Shown in pieces: positions 1 through 7,649 of a DNA stretch of 64,000 bases. The position numbers and the translations under genes were made by a program. Source of the DNA: Halanaerobium polyolivorans (GTDB lineage: Bacteria; Bacillota; Halanaerobiia; Halanaerobiales; Halanaerobiaceae); NCBI RefSeq assembly GCF_020711195.1, contig NZ_JAJFAT010000004.1, positions 119,870 through 183,869 on the forward strand, given 5' to 3'. Below the pieces are notes generated by a model. That model had not been told where the DNA came from and made no database searches. It saw nothing but the letters and a program-made list of their open reading frames with translations. Every line of letters starts with the position of its first letter. Position 1 is the stretch's first letter.

Positions 1-321
1 ACTAAAAAAATCATTCAAGTATAGATAAATTAAGTCTGCTTTTTGCTTTTCTAATTCCTTTTTTGCTAACTCTAATTCTAGTTCTGCCTGTCTTAAATCT
101 AATGGTGAAGGAGACACTTCCTGATCTGCTTTTTGCATTTTCAAATTAATTTCCTTTTCTAATAAAGCCAATTTAAAATCTTCAAGTTCTCTACTTTTTT
201 CTAAGGCTTGATTTAGATATTTTTCTAAATTATATTCTTTAAGCTCTGCTGCCTGCAGACTGCTTAGTACTAATAACAAAGATAAAAACACCAAAAATAA
301 AACTGTAATTTTTTTAATCAT
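1..321 (-). CDS. Outer-membrane efflux (TolC-like) protein, N-terminal fragment
   Basis: The window edge cuts this gene; 107 codons are visible from an ATG at 321. They encode a Sec signal peptide (MIKKITVLFLVFLSLLL, then a small-residue site near LQAAE) followed by a Leu/Glu/Lys-rich helical stretch with the NLEKYLNQAL start typical of outer-membrane efflux proteins, whose long coiled-coil hairpins begin this way. Such proteins are the outer-membrane channel of tripartite efflux systems, which implies a two-membrane envelope. A strong promoter with an operator-like palindrome lies directly upstream, so the nearby TetR regulator probably controls it. Other signal-bearing coiled-coil proteins cannot be excluded from this fragment. 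Confidence 0.6.
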   Translation of the reverse strand, partial: MIKKITVLFLVFLSLLLVLSSLQAAELKEYNLEKYLNQALEKSRELEDFKLALLEKEINLKMQKADQEVSPSPLDLRQAELELELAKKELEKQKADLIYLYLNDFFS

Positions 322-334
322 TTTATCTAACCCC

Positions 335-363
335 TTTATAGGTGAATGATCATTCATTTACAA
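335..363 (-). promoter_or_regulatory. Promoter of the efflux gene with palindromic operator in its spacer
   Basis: On the minus strand, -35 TTGTAA (358-363) and -10 TATAAA (335-340) are 17 bp apart. The spacer contains the perfect 14-bp palindrome TGAATGATCATTCA (343-356). Its half-sites TGAATGA/TCATTCA match those of the two 18-bp palindromes near the TetR gene but are set four bases closer. Its position suggests repression by blocking RNA polymerase. Confidence 0.65.
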
Positions 364-371
364 GAATTAGA

Positions 372-398
372 AAGCCAGCTGCCACTAACAGCCGGCTT
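372..398 (-). terminator. Terminator after the cupin gene
   Basis: Ten-base-pair stem (372-381 with 389-398, one G-U pair) and a 7-base loop. On the minus strand it is followed by a T-rich but interrupted tract, so termination may be partial. Confidence 0.5.
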
Positions 399-427
399 CT
401 AAAGTTATATGGGCACTAATTTAAAAT

Positions 428-745
428 CTAAAGTGAAGGTGTTTTAACCTTTAAAACTTCAAATTTTTCTCCCCGATCTGCCTCAAGTTTCATTTTAGTA
501 TTTGGGGGACAAGTTATAACTGTACCAGCTTCTACAACAGCCGAATCATCACCAATACTTAAAGTTCCTTTTCCATCAACAATATAGAAAAATACATCAA
601 CAGGTACCTGATGTGGTGGGACAAGATCACCTGGACTTAAAATAAGGTTCATCACTTGAGCATTATCATTTTTTAAAACTGCCTTTGCTACTACACCTCT
701 TTTGTTCTTTTTACCTTCTAGTTCTTCTAATTTGATTATTTCCAT
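428..745 (-). CDS. Small single-domain cupin protein
   Basis: A 105-residue beta-barrel protein of the cupin superfamily. It shows the two conserved regions: a metal-site-like stretch around PGDLVPPHQVPVDVFFYIVDG, then GTLSIGD...VEAGTVITCPPNT. Only one His of the usual His/His/Glu set is evident, so metal binding is uncertain. I start it at the ATG at 745 rather than the one at 754, because the GAAAGG ribosome site directly abuts the 754 codon. It lies between two TetR-type operators and downstream of the regulator gene. No specific substrate can be assigned. Confidence 0.7.
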   Translation of the reverse strand: MEIIKLEELEGKKNKRGVVAKAVLKNDNAQVMNLILSPGDLVPPHQVPVDVFFYIVDGKGTLSIGDDSAVVEAGTVITCPPNTKMKLEADRGEKFEVLKVKTPSL

Positions 746-858
746 CTTGATCATCCTTTCTTTTTTATACCCATTAAATTGATTTTTAAAATTTGAGTAT
801 TGAAAATTTTGCTTTTTTTAACTATCTTTAGTATATTACTCCGAATTAAATACTTCTA

Positions 859-870
859 TGATATATATCA
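859..870. promoter_or_regulatory. FNR/CRP-like palindrome upstream of the cupin gene
   Basis: TGATATATATCA is a perfect 12-bp palindrome resembling the core of FNR-type sites (TTGAT-N4-ATCAA). It lies about 115 bp upstream of the cupin start. AT-rich palindromes occur by chance, so the call is tentative. Confidence 0.25.
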
Positions 871-886
871 CGTTAAAGCTAATTTA

Positions 887-904
887 TGAATGAATATTCA
901 TTCA
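887..904. promoter_or_regulatory. TetR-family operator (copy upstream of the cupin gene)
   Basis: TGAATGAATATTCATTCA is a perfect 18-bp palindrome, identical to the one at 1509-1526. The pattern TGAATGA-N4-TCATTCA is that of several TetR-family operators, including the Bacillus subtilis FadR (YsiA) consensus as I remember it. It sits between the TetR stop codon and the cupin gene. Confidence 0.75.
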
Positions 905-921
905 TTAAACAGTTTTAAAAA

Positions 922-1494
922 CTAATTAATAAATATATGCTCTATTCTCTCCATGATAAATTGAGGCGCATTTTTCAGCATCATTATATCTGGTTTAGTT
1001 AGAGCATGTTCAATCATTCCGTGAATTGCTCCAAAGAAAAAAACTGCCATCAAATGAGGATCAATATCTTTAATCTCAGAATTAGCTAAAGCTTCTACAA
1101 ATATATCTTCCAGGGCCTCAATCAATGTTTCAATAAATTGCTGAATATTACCTGACTTTTCCCTACCCGAAAAATCTTTTTCCCTGACAACAACCCTACC
1201 CAAATGAGGATTTCTGATTAATACTTCAAAGTGTCTGTCCAAAAATTCTTTAAGAAATTTTTTGGTGGAAATATCTTTTGCTTTTAATTCAGCGATTATT
1301 TCCATTCTTCTTTCCATTTCTTTGGCAAAAATATATTCCAGAATTTCATCTTTGCTCTTAAAATAGTTGTAGAGGGTACCAACGGCAAGTTCTGCTTCTT
1401 CAGCAATATCTAACATCCTTGTATTATAAAAGCCTTTTTCAGATATAACCTGAACTGCAGCATTTCTAATCTTTAATTTATTTTCCTGGCCCAA
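922..1494 (-). CDS. TetR/AcrR-family transcriptional regulator
   Basis: The N-terminal TetR helix-turn-helix is clear (RNAAVQVISEKGF...LDIAEEAELAVGTLYNYF), followed by a helical ligand-binding domain with FFFGAIHGMIEHAL near the end. I place the start at TTG 1494, nine bases after a perfect AAGGAG site (1504-1509). An ATG at 1527 would add 11 residues, but it has no ribosome site, lies inside the operator and falls upstream of the transcription start predicted from the promoter at 1528-1556. The identical palindromes at its own promoter and upstream of the cupin gene imply autoregulation. The nearby cupin and efflux genes are the likely targets. Confidence 0.9.
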   Translation of the reverse strand: MGQENKLKIRNAAVQVISEKGFYNTRMLDIAEEAELAVGTLYNYFKSKDEILEYIFAKEMERRMEIIAELKAKDISTKKFLKEFLDRHFEVLIRNPHLGRVVVREKDFSGREKSGNIQQFIETLIEALEDIFVEALANSEIKDIDPHLMAVFFFGAIHGMIEHALTKPDIMMLKNAPQFIMERIEHIFIN

Positions 1495-1508
1495 AGCTAT
1501 CAACTCCT

Positions 1509-1526
1509 TGAATGAATATTCATTCA
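1509..1526. promoter_or_regulatory. TetR-family operator (autoregulatory copy)
   Basis: Perfect 18-bp palindrome identical to that at 887-904. It lies immediately downstream of the -10 element of the TetR promoter and covers the predicted transcription start, a classic repressor position. Confidence 0.75.
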
Positions 1527-1527
1527 T

Positions 1528-1556
1528 AGTTTAGCAAAAAAATATTGCTTTGTCAA
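1528..1556 (-). promoter_or_regulatory. Promoter of the TetR gene
   Basis: Minus-strand TTGACA (1551-1556), a 17-bp spacer and TAAACT (1528-1533). The predicted start is near 1521, inside the operator and downstream of the ATG at 1527. This is why I prefer the TTG start. Confidence 0.7.
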
Positions 1557-1561
1557 ATAAT

Positions 1562-1597
1562 AAAAAAACATCTTTAAAGAAGAATCCCTAAAGATGT
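1562..1597 (-). terminator. Terminator after the HD-GYP operon
   Basis: Nine-base-pair stem ACATCTTTA/TAAAGATGT (1568-1576 with 1589-1597) and a 12-base loop, followed on the minus strand by seven T residues. Confidence 0.8.
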
Positions 1598-1627
1598 TAG
1601 TTAAAAATATTAAATTTTCTCAGCTAA

Positions 1628-2248
1628 TTAAGCTGTTAACTGTCGGTTGACAGCTTTTAAACAGGCTTTTGCAATTGCTAAAGCCATATTATTATCTAGA
1701 TAAACTGCTCCAACCAACTTTTCTGCCAGTCGATTTCTCTGCTTTTCAAATTTAGAAATTTGCGCAATTACCAAATCTTCTTTTCCTTTTACAGTAAAAA
1801 CATCTTCTACAATCAAACGTCCTTCAATTTTAAAATATCTATTTAATACTTCTATTACTGACCTGGCAATTAGTTTTTCTATGCTCTCTCCAACTTGAGC
1901 TTCAAAGCTCTCTTCTATTCTTTCTTCATTGATTTCCATTATTACCATACAGCGGGAACGATTATTTTCGGTGTAAACAGAAATTAATTCAACCCTATTT
2001 GAAGCCATCTTCTCTATATCCTGAGAAAAATCACTTCTTATTCTTGCAATACTAATTTTTTTGTGATCAATCTTTTGATCATTATGGACCAAAAAAACTG
2101 TTTCTACATCTCTGACAATTCTTTTTGGGTCTCTTTTTTTATCAGCAATAATATGTATTTCGTCTACTTCACTGCCACCAGTTAAAGTACATGAGACCAC
2201 ACCATCTAACTCCTGAATTAAATTCTTAATCTTCTTCTCCATAGCCAA
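1628..2248 (-). CDS. Conserved protein of unknown function
   Basis: A soluble protein of about 206 residues that I do not recognise. The N-terminal third (VVSCTLTGGSEVDEIHIIAD...RIVRDVETVFLV) looks like a small alpha/beta domain. The C-terminal part contains GESIEKLIARSVIEVLNRYF and ends in a helix rich in Ala. There is no signal peptide, membrane segment or Cys cluster. It starts 15 bp downstream of the HD-GYP gene and ends at a shared terminator, so the two are co-transcribed and a role in the same signalling process is plausible. The start could be TTG 2248 or the ATG two codons later. Confidence 0.6.
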   Translation of the reverse strand: MAMEKKIKNLIQELDGVVSCTLTGGSEVDEIHIIADKKRDPKRIVRDVETVFLVHNDQKIDHKKISIARIRSDFSQDIEKMASNRVELISVYTENNRSRCMVIMEINEERIEESFEAQVGESIEKLIARSVIEVLNRYFKIEGRLIVEDVFTVKGKEDLVIAQISKFEKQRNRLAEKLVGAVYLDNNMALAIAKACLKAVNRQLTA

Positions 2249-2263
2249 GCCAGACCCCCATAT

Positions 2264-3553
2264 TTAATATTCTATAGAAAATTGGTACTCACTAATTAAA
2301 TCCTCTCTTAAGAAACTGTTATCAAAATGTCCATCTTCTATCAATTTAATCATTTCTGCAGCAATTTCTGGATCAAATTGACTGCCAGAACAGACCTCTA
2401 ACTCCTCAATTGTTTCCATTTTTGTTAATGGTGCTTTATAGCTTCTTCCTGTTGTCATAACATCAAAAGAATCTGTAATATTTAATATCCTGGCTCCAAT
2501 TGGTATTTCTTTTTCGGCAATACCATCAGGATAGCCTGTACCATCCCAACGCTCATGATGGTGTAATAGAACATCTAGTTCTTCTTTTAGTATATCTATA
2601 TCTTTTAAAAGTTGGTAACCATATACCGCATGTTTTTTTATTTCTTGATATTGAGTATTACTTAGTTTATCAGAGCTTTTAAGTACTTCATCATTAACAT
2701 ATATTTTACCTATATCATGGATTTTAGCTACATTAATTATTTTTTCAGACTTGGTTTTTGATAAACCAAGCTGTTTACAAAGATGATAGGTATAATATGC
2801 TACCCGCTTACAGTGACCTTCAGTATAATGATCTTTAGAATCAATAACCTTTAAGAAACTCTCTACAATCTGGGTATAGGAGTTGATTTGCTGTAAACGT
2901 GAATAAAAGAAATCTTTAATCACATATAATAATACGATTACCAGAGCAAAAAAGACCTTACCAAAATATATATAGGAAGCCAATAATATAATACCGATAA
3001 AATATGATGTAATTAAATTTTTAGAAAGTTCGAAAAAATAATTGATCAAAGAGGTTTGCTTAATATCATTTTCTGCCAGATATAAGACTATATAAACAAG
3101 GATATTATCTACCAGAAAATAGACTAGACTTGCTGCCAAAAGGGCTGAAAAGGGGAAACCTTCTCCACCAAGATAATTTCTTGTGTAATTATAAGCTAAA
3201 GCACCAGCTGCTGCTGCCAGGAAAAAGACAGCTCTGTTGAATAAAAATTTATACCAGACAAAACCATTATCCCTGCTCTTAAATTCTGTTGAACCCACAG
3301 CAGAGACCACTGCAGCCCAGAAAGGATTTAAGACAACAAAGGCCGTCAGCAAAATCGGGAGGTTCATTGAGGTAATAACCTTAGAAATACTATTAAATAA
3401 CATGCTCATATTACTTAATATTAAAAGAGCAAAAGTAAAAAAAAGCAGCTCATTAAAAGCAAAATCAAATATATAGCTGCTGCCTAGCCTTAAAAAAACT
3501 AAAAAGGCAGCTGCAAAAATTGTGCTTAAATATAGTTTTAAGTTTTTATCCAT
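2264..3553 (-). CDS. Membrane HD-GYP protein (putative c-di-GMP phosphodiesterase)
   Basis: About 210 N-terminal residues form roughly six hydrophobic membrane segments. A complete HD-GYP domain follows: the HD pair is at residues 279-280 (KIHDIGKIYV), the HHHE metal-ligand region at 331-334 and GYP at 340-342 (DGTGYPDG). HD-GYP enzymes hydrolyse cyclic di-GMP, and the membrane part is probably a sensor. The C-terminus carries the usual CSGSQFDPEIAAEMIKL. It heads a two-gene operon. The small secreted peptide about 100 bp upstream on the same strand may belong to the same transcription unit. Confidence 0.88.
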   Translation of the reverse strand: MDKNLKLYLSTIFAAAFLVFLRLGSSYIFDFAFNELLFFTFALLILSNMSMLFNSISKVITSMNLPILLTAFVVLNPFWAAVVSAVGSTEFKSRDNGFVWYKFLFNRAVFFLAAAAGALAYNYTRNYLGGEGFPFSALLAASLVYFLVDNILVYIVLYLAENDIKQTSLINYFFELSKNLITSYFIGIILLASYIYFGKVFFALVIVLLYVIKDFFYSRLQQINSYTQIVESFLKVIDSKDHYTEGHCKRVAYYTYHLCKQLGLSKTKSEKIINVAKIHDIGKIYVNDEVLKSSDKLSNTQYQEIKKHAVYGYQLLKDIDILKEELDVLLHHHERWDGTGYPDGIAEKEIPIGARILNITDSFDVMTTGRSYKAPLTKMETIEELEVCSGSQFDPEIAAEMIKLIEDGHFDNSFLREDLISEYQFSIEY

Positions 3554-3656
3554 CTTAAAACATCCTCTGTTAATTAATATCTTATTTTATCTATTACTTT
3601 ATTTATATATTTAAAGCTGAGTGAATGACGGACAGGTTAAAGGTATTACTTAAGTT

Positions 3657-3746
3657 TTAACCCCATCTACTTGATTCTGCCAGTACTGAAATTGCAGTAC
3701 CAAAAGTAATTAATGCTGTTGTAATGGCAACGTAAAACTTTTTCAT
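3657..3746 (-). CDS. Very small secreted or membrane peptide (29 residues)
   Basis: An ATG at 3746 opens 29 codons ending at TAA 3657-3659. The product starts MKKFYVAITTALITFG, a textbook Sec signal (positive N-terminus, hydrophobic core). It has AISVLA as a likely cleavage site, leaving only ESSRWG as mature peptide. A ribosome site (AAGGGAG) precedes it. The leader upstream can form a CCTTCG/CGAAGG stem that partly hides that site. The short charged/aromatic tail is reminiscent of secreted signalling peptides, but I recognise no family. Confidence 0.55.
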   Translation of the reverse strand: MKKFYVAITTALITFGTAISVLAESSRWG

Positions 3747-3850
3747 TAAGATCCAGCTCCCTTCGCATATATCTTTCTAAGCTCGTAACACGAAGGTAAG
3801 CTAAGCTCTGTTATTTTTAAGCTAGTCTCTCTGCCGTCAATTCACTCTTT
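3747..3850 (-). promoter_or_regulatory. Structured leader of the small peptide gene, class unknown
   Basis: On the minus strand the leader has GACGGCAGAGAGACTAGC, four AGCTTA repeats, a TCGT/ACGA hairpin, and a longer-range perfect 6-bp pairing of CCTTCG (3791-3796) with CGAAGG. That pairing overlaps the ribosome-binding site. This is the layout of a translational switch. I could not match it to a riboswitch class I know. Confidence 0.35.
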
Positions 3851-3922
3851 ATTATATTTCAATATATAATAGAAAAATCCTTTATTTTGTGGTATTTTTT
3901 ATATAAATGTAAATAAATGACG

Positions 3923-3946
3923 AAAAGAGCAGAAAACTGCTCTTTT
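3923..3946 (-). terminator. Terminator after fumarase
   Basis: Perfect 10-bp stem (3923-3932 with 3937-3946), 4-base loop and A/T tails on both sides. It would work for the fumarase transcript. Confidence 0.8.
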
Positions 3947-3984
3947 AAACATTTTAGATAATTATTCCTTTTTTTAAAATAAAA

Positions 3985-5379
3985 TTAATCAAGGTTTGGC
4001 TCTGTCATAGCAGCAGGGTCTATATATTCTTCAAATTCTTCTGCACTTAAATAATCGAGTTGAACTGCAGCTTCTTTTAAGGAAATATTTTCTTGATAAG
4101 CCTTTTGGGCTATTTCAGCTGCTTTATCATAGCCGATAATGGGATTAAGGGCTGTTACCAGCATTAAAGACCGCTCGAGGTACTCTTTGATCTGCTCCTG
4201 ATCAGCTTCTATACCCTTTAAACACCTTTTATTAAATGAACTTATACTATCACCTATTAACCTGATCGACTGCAGTATATTGTAAATTATTAATGGTTTG
4301 GCAGTATTTAACTGAAAATTGCCGCTGCTGCCACCAATATTAACTGCTGTATCATTAGCCATAACTTGAGCTGCTGCCTGGAAAAGAGCCTCAGCCTGAG
4401 TTGGATTAACCTTACCAGGCATAATAGAGCTGCCTGGTTCGTTTTTAGGAATTTTAATTTCAGCAATTCCACAGCGCGGGCCAGAACTCAGCCAGCGAAC
4501 ATCATTTGCTAATTTCATCATAAAAGCAGCGATTGTTTTTAAAACCCCACTAAAATTAATAAAATTATTATGGGCAGATATTCCTGCTGATTTATTTTCA
4601 GCAGCCTTAAAGTCTTTTCCTGTTTCTAAATTAATATACTGAACCACTAAGTTATCAAAACCTTTTTTGCTATTTAAGCCGGTTCCAACTGCTGTACCAC
4701 CAATAGGCAGTCTTTTTAAATATTTTAAACTATCTTTTAAAATCTCCAGACTTTCATCAAGCTGGGCCCGGAAAGAATCGAACTCCTGGCCTAAGGTTAT
4801 TGGGGTTGCATCCATGAGATGAGTTCTTCCCACCTTAGCTAAATCTTTGTATTTTTCAGCCTTATTTTTTAATTCTTGCTTTAGCTCTTCCAGGATTTCT
4901 ATTAAAAAATCTTCAGTTTCTTTAACTACCGCAACAGCCATAACAGTAGGAAAAGTGTCATTAGTAGATTGAGACATATTGAGGTGGTCATTAGGATGAA
5001 CCGGTTTTTTTGAACCCAACTTCTCTCCTGCCATTTCAGATATTCTATTGGCAAGTACTTCATTAACATTCATATTTGTTTGAGTACCAGAGCCAGTCTG
5101 CCAGAGAGAGATCGGAAAGTGTTCATCTAATTTCCCGGCAATTAGTTCATCACAGGCTTTAATTATATATTCTTTTTTTTCCTGATCAATTAAACCCTGT
5201 TCATAGTTTGCCAAGCCAGCTGCTTTTTTTATAATCCCATAATCTCTAATTATTTCAAGCGGCATTTTTTGCTCACCAATAGGAAAGTTTGCAGCTGCTC
5301 TAGCAGTCTGAGCACCATAATACTTGTTTTTAGGAACCTTTACTTCACCTAAACTATCTCTTTCTAATCTATACTCCAT
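3985..5379 (-). CDS. fumC: Class II fumarate hydratase
   Basis: About 464 residues, the normal length for the homotetrameric, iron-independent fumarase that interconverts fumarate and malate in the cytoplasm. Family motifs are intact: GSGTQTNMNVNEVLANR, HPNDHLNMSQSTNDTFPT, GRTHLMDATPITLGQE and the signature GSSIMPGKVNPTQ. Aspartase is the main alternative, but overall similarity is to FumC, including SGPRCGIAEIKIPKNEPGSS. I chose ATG 5379 because a GAGGTG site precedes it, while the ATG at 5391 has none. It lies directly downstream of the activase genes and may be co-transcribed with them. Confidence 0.92.
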   Translation of the reverse strand: MEYRLERDSLGEVKVPKNKYYGAQTARAAANFPIGEQKMPLEIIRDYGIIKKAAGLANYEQGLIDQEKKEYIIKACDELIAGKLDEHFPISLWQTGSGTQTNMNVNEVLANRISEMAGEKLGSKKPVHPNDHLNMSQSTNDTFPTVMAVAVVKETEDFLIEILEELKQELKNKAEKYKDLAKVGRTHLMDATPITLGQEFDSFRAQLDESLEILKDSLKYLKRLPIGGTAVGTGLNSKKGFDNLVVQYINLETGKDFKAAENKSAGISAHNNFINFSGVLKTIAAFMMKLANDVRWLSSGPRCGIAEIKIPKNEPGSSIMPGKVNPTQAEALFQAAAQVMANDTAVNIGGSSGNFQLNTAKPLIIYNILQSIRLIGDSISSFNKRCLKGIEADQEQIKEYLERSLMLVTALNPIIGYDKAAEIAQKAYQENISLKEAAVQLDYLSAEEFEEYIDPAAMTEPNLD

Positions 5380-5397
5380 ACTCCACCTCATTATTTA

Positions 5398-6561
5398 TCA
5401 TAGTAATACATTATCTTCTGCTTCTTCTTTTTCTCTTTCCTGTTCTTCTAATTCTTCTAACTCTTTCATTACTTTCTGTTCTTGCTCAGGATCAATTTTA
5501 TAGAGGTCAACCTCTTCTATTTCTTCTTTACTTTCAGCTTCTTTTTCTTTAGTGCTATCTTTTTCATCTTTTTTGAGATTTCTATTCTTGTCAGTCATTG
5601 AGGCAGCAGTATGTTTACCACAGCGGTCACCGGTTACAGCAATTACCTTATCATCAGCTATTACCCGAATAACTTCACAATGATTTGCACAATCACTGCA
5701 TTCAAAACTACTTGTCTCAAATTCTTCTTCTGTTAAATTAAAGCCTCTAAATTGACTTTCCACACCTTTTCTTTTTACATCTCTTTTGGCCAACATGGCA
5801 ATACCTATTGCTCCCATCACATCATAATGTTTGGGTACTATAACCTCAGAATCTATTTCTTCTTCAAAGGCAGCTTTAATTCCTTCGTTGGCAGCAACTC
5901 CACCCTGGAATATAAACTCCCCTTCTAAAACCCTATTTCTAACTAAGTTGTTCATATAGTTTCTAACCAGGGCTTCTGACAATCCTTTTATTATTTCAGG
6001 CTTGGTAAAACCATACTGCTGTTTAGAGATCATATCTGACTCAGCAAAGACTGTACAGCGGCCTGCTATTCTTACATCTCTTTCTGCTTCATGGGCCAGA
6101 CTACCAAAATCTTCAATCGCAATTCCCAGTCTTTCTGCCTGATGGTCTAAAAAGGAACCAGTACCAGCAGCACAAACTGTATTCATGGCAAAATCAACTG
6201 CAATTCCATTTTCCACAATTATCAACTTTGAGTCCTGGCCACCTATTTCAAAAATAGTACCTGCATCAGGATGATAATAGGTTGAGGCCCTGGCATGAGC
6301 GGTAATCTCATTTTTAACAGTATCTGCCCCTAAAACATAGGCAATCAGCTGTCTACCACTTCCAGTAACTCCAACTCCACTAATCTTATATTCATCTAGC
6401 TCTATCTCTCTTTCAAATTTGCTTAATCCTTTTTTTACTAGATCAATTGGATTTCCAGAATTCCTGGTATATAATTTAAAAACTAGCTCATTTTCTTCAT
6501 CTATAGCTACTATATTGATACTTACAGAGCCAATATCAACTCCCAGATAAAGATTTTTCAT
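5398..6561 (-). CDS. 2-hydroxyacyl-CoA dehydratase activase-type ATPase (BcrAD/BadFG family)
   Basis: An ASKHA-fold ATPase with phosphate-1 motif GVDIGSVSINIV, central IFEIGGQDSKLI and the two Cys expected to hold the dimer-bridging [4Fe-4S] cluster (VCAAGTGSFLDHQAERLG and GRCTVFAESDM). Relatives use ATP hydrolysis to drive one electron at very low potential into a partner iron-sulfur protein. After about residue 285 there is an extra Cys group (CSDCANHCEV...DRCGKH) and then a highly charged Glu/Lys tail of about 60 residues. A GAGGAGG site precedes the start. It is third in a set of three adjacent genes, and the partner substrate is unknown. Confidence 0.85.
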   Translation of the reverse strand: MKNLYLGVDIGSVSINIVAIDEENELVFKLYTRNSGNPIDLVKKGLSKFEREIELDEYKISGVGVTGSGRQLIAYVLGADTVKNEITAHARASTYYHPDAGTIFEIGGQDSKLIIVENGIAVDFAMNTVCAAGTGSFLDHQAERLGIAIEDFGSLAHEAERDVRIAGRCTVFAESDMISKQQYGFTKPEIIKGLSEALVRNYMNNLVRNRVLEGEFIFQGGVAANEGIKAAFEEEIDSEVIVPKHYDVMGAIGIAMLAKRDVKRKGVESQFRGFNLTEEEFETSSFECSDCANHCEVIRVIADDKVIAVTGDRCGKHTAASMTDKNRNLKKDEKDSTKEKEAESKEEIEEVDLYKIDPEQEQKVMKELEELEEQEREKEEAEDNVLL

Positions 6562-7647
6562 CTACACAACCTCCTCATAGTCTTTTTCTCTAATCATATC
6601 TAAAAAGGCTTCAATCCTGGTTAATATATTTGCATCAGCTGTTTGTTCATCAACTGAAACTGTTAAAACTGGAATATCATATTTTTCTGATAGATCATCC
6701 ATCACACTCTGTGAGATTAACTCAGGCAGACATGCAAATGGCTTTATGTGTATAATACCATCAAAGCCCTTCTTTTTAAAGTCTAAAATGTGGCCTATAT
6801 TTTCCTGAGCATGACCACCAATTTGAATTTCAATAAACTCTTCACCTAATTCTTCAATTTCTTCAATTTCTTTTCCGGCAAAGGGTATAACATTTTCATT
6901 GATCCAGTCAGATAAGTAGAGTGATCTTTCTACTTCAAATCCAAAGTGATTTACCTTTTCTTCAACTTGATAATTAATTGAATGTTCAAGAATAACAAAG
7001 ATTTCACCAATAATTCCAATTCTATAGCGGTCTTTTTCTTCAGGTATTTTATCTGAATATTGATTCAGTTTTTCTAAATATTTATTCTTAACCCTTTCTA
7101 CATCATTTCTATCTTTGATTTTATAAAATTCTTTTTCAGCTTCCATCCAAATTTTATTAATCACGGAGTTATCATGATAGGCTCTTAGAATTTCTACCTG
7201 CTTTTCTACCTCATCAATAGCCTTTGTTAGATCATAGACTATTCTAATCGCCTTATATACCTGCAGCCATGAACTATCTCCTTTAAGTTTTTTTGCTACA
7301 TCATAAAAATATTTGTAATCATCATGAATAGAATCGATAACAATAATCTCAACATCATCATACCCTAAATCTTCAAGTATTCTCTGATGTACTTCACCGT
7401 AATAACCGGCACGACATGGTCCATGCCCTCCACTTGTTACAAAGTTTTTTACATCCTTTTCCATTAATTTTATATAAGTTCCTGTAAGCACCTTAAAAGG
7501 AAAACAGGCAAATTCAGGGCTATACTTAACTCCTAAATCAATGATTTCTTTATTTGGTTTTGGAGGCATAACTACCTCATGGCCGAGCAGTTCTAAAAGC
7601 TTAGCATAGACTATAGTTGGTCCCATATAGGGAAAAGATAATCTCAT
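6562..7647 (-). CDS. Activase-associated acyl-CoA dehydratase-like protein, subunit 1
   Basis: A 361-residue soluble protein of the family found fused or adjacent to BcrAD-type activases. It has conserved Cys in PEFACFPFKVLTGTYI, GGHGPCRAGYYGEVHQ and HIKPFACLPE, the arrangement of iron-sulfur ligands in 2-hydroxyacyl-CoA dehydratase-like proteins. It ends one base before the activase begins and starts two bases after its paralogue, so the three are one transcription unit. In many Clostridia the same domains form one very large protein; here they are separate. The reaction is not known. Confidence 0.75.
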   Translation of the reverse strand: MRLSFPYMGPTIVYAKLLELLGHEVVMPPKPNKEIIDLGVKYSPEFACFPFKVLTGTYIKLMEKDVKNFVTSGGHGPCRAGYYGEVHQRILEDLGYDDVEIIVIDSIHDDYKYFYDVAKKLKGDSSWLQVYKAIRIVYDLTKAIDEVEKQVEILRAYHDNSVINKIWMEAEKEFYKIKDRNDVERVKNKYLEKLNQYSDKIPEEKDRYRIGIIGEIFVILEHSINYQVEEKVNHFGFEVERSLYLSDWINENVIPFAGKEIEEIEELGEEFIEIQIGGHAQENIGHILDFKKKGFDGIIHIKPFACLPELISQSVMDDLSEKYDIPVLTVSVDEQTADANILTRIEAFLDMIREKDYEEVV

Positions 7648-7649
7648 TT

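Noticed and set aside
2500..2682. Plus-strand open frame opposite the HD-GYP gene
   Set aside because: No ribosome site, hydrophobic nonsense composition, and it overlaps the conserved HD-GYP domain in antisense.
3985..5379. Aspartate ammonia-lyase instead of fumarase
   Set aside because: Same superfamily signature, but overall residues around SGPRCGIAEIKIPKNEPGSS and the C-terminal YLSAEEFEEYIDP follow FumC.
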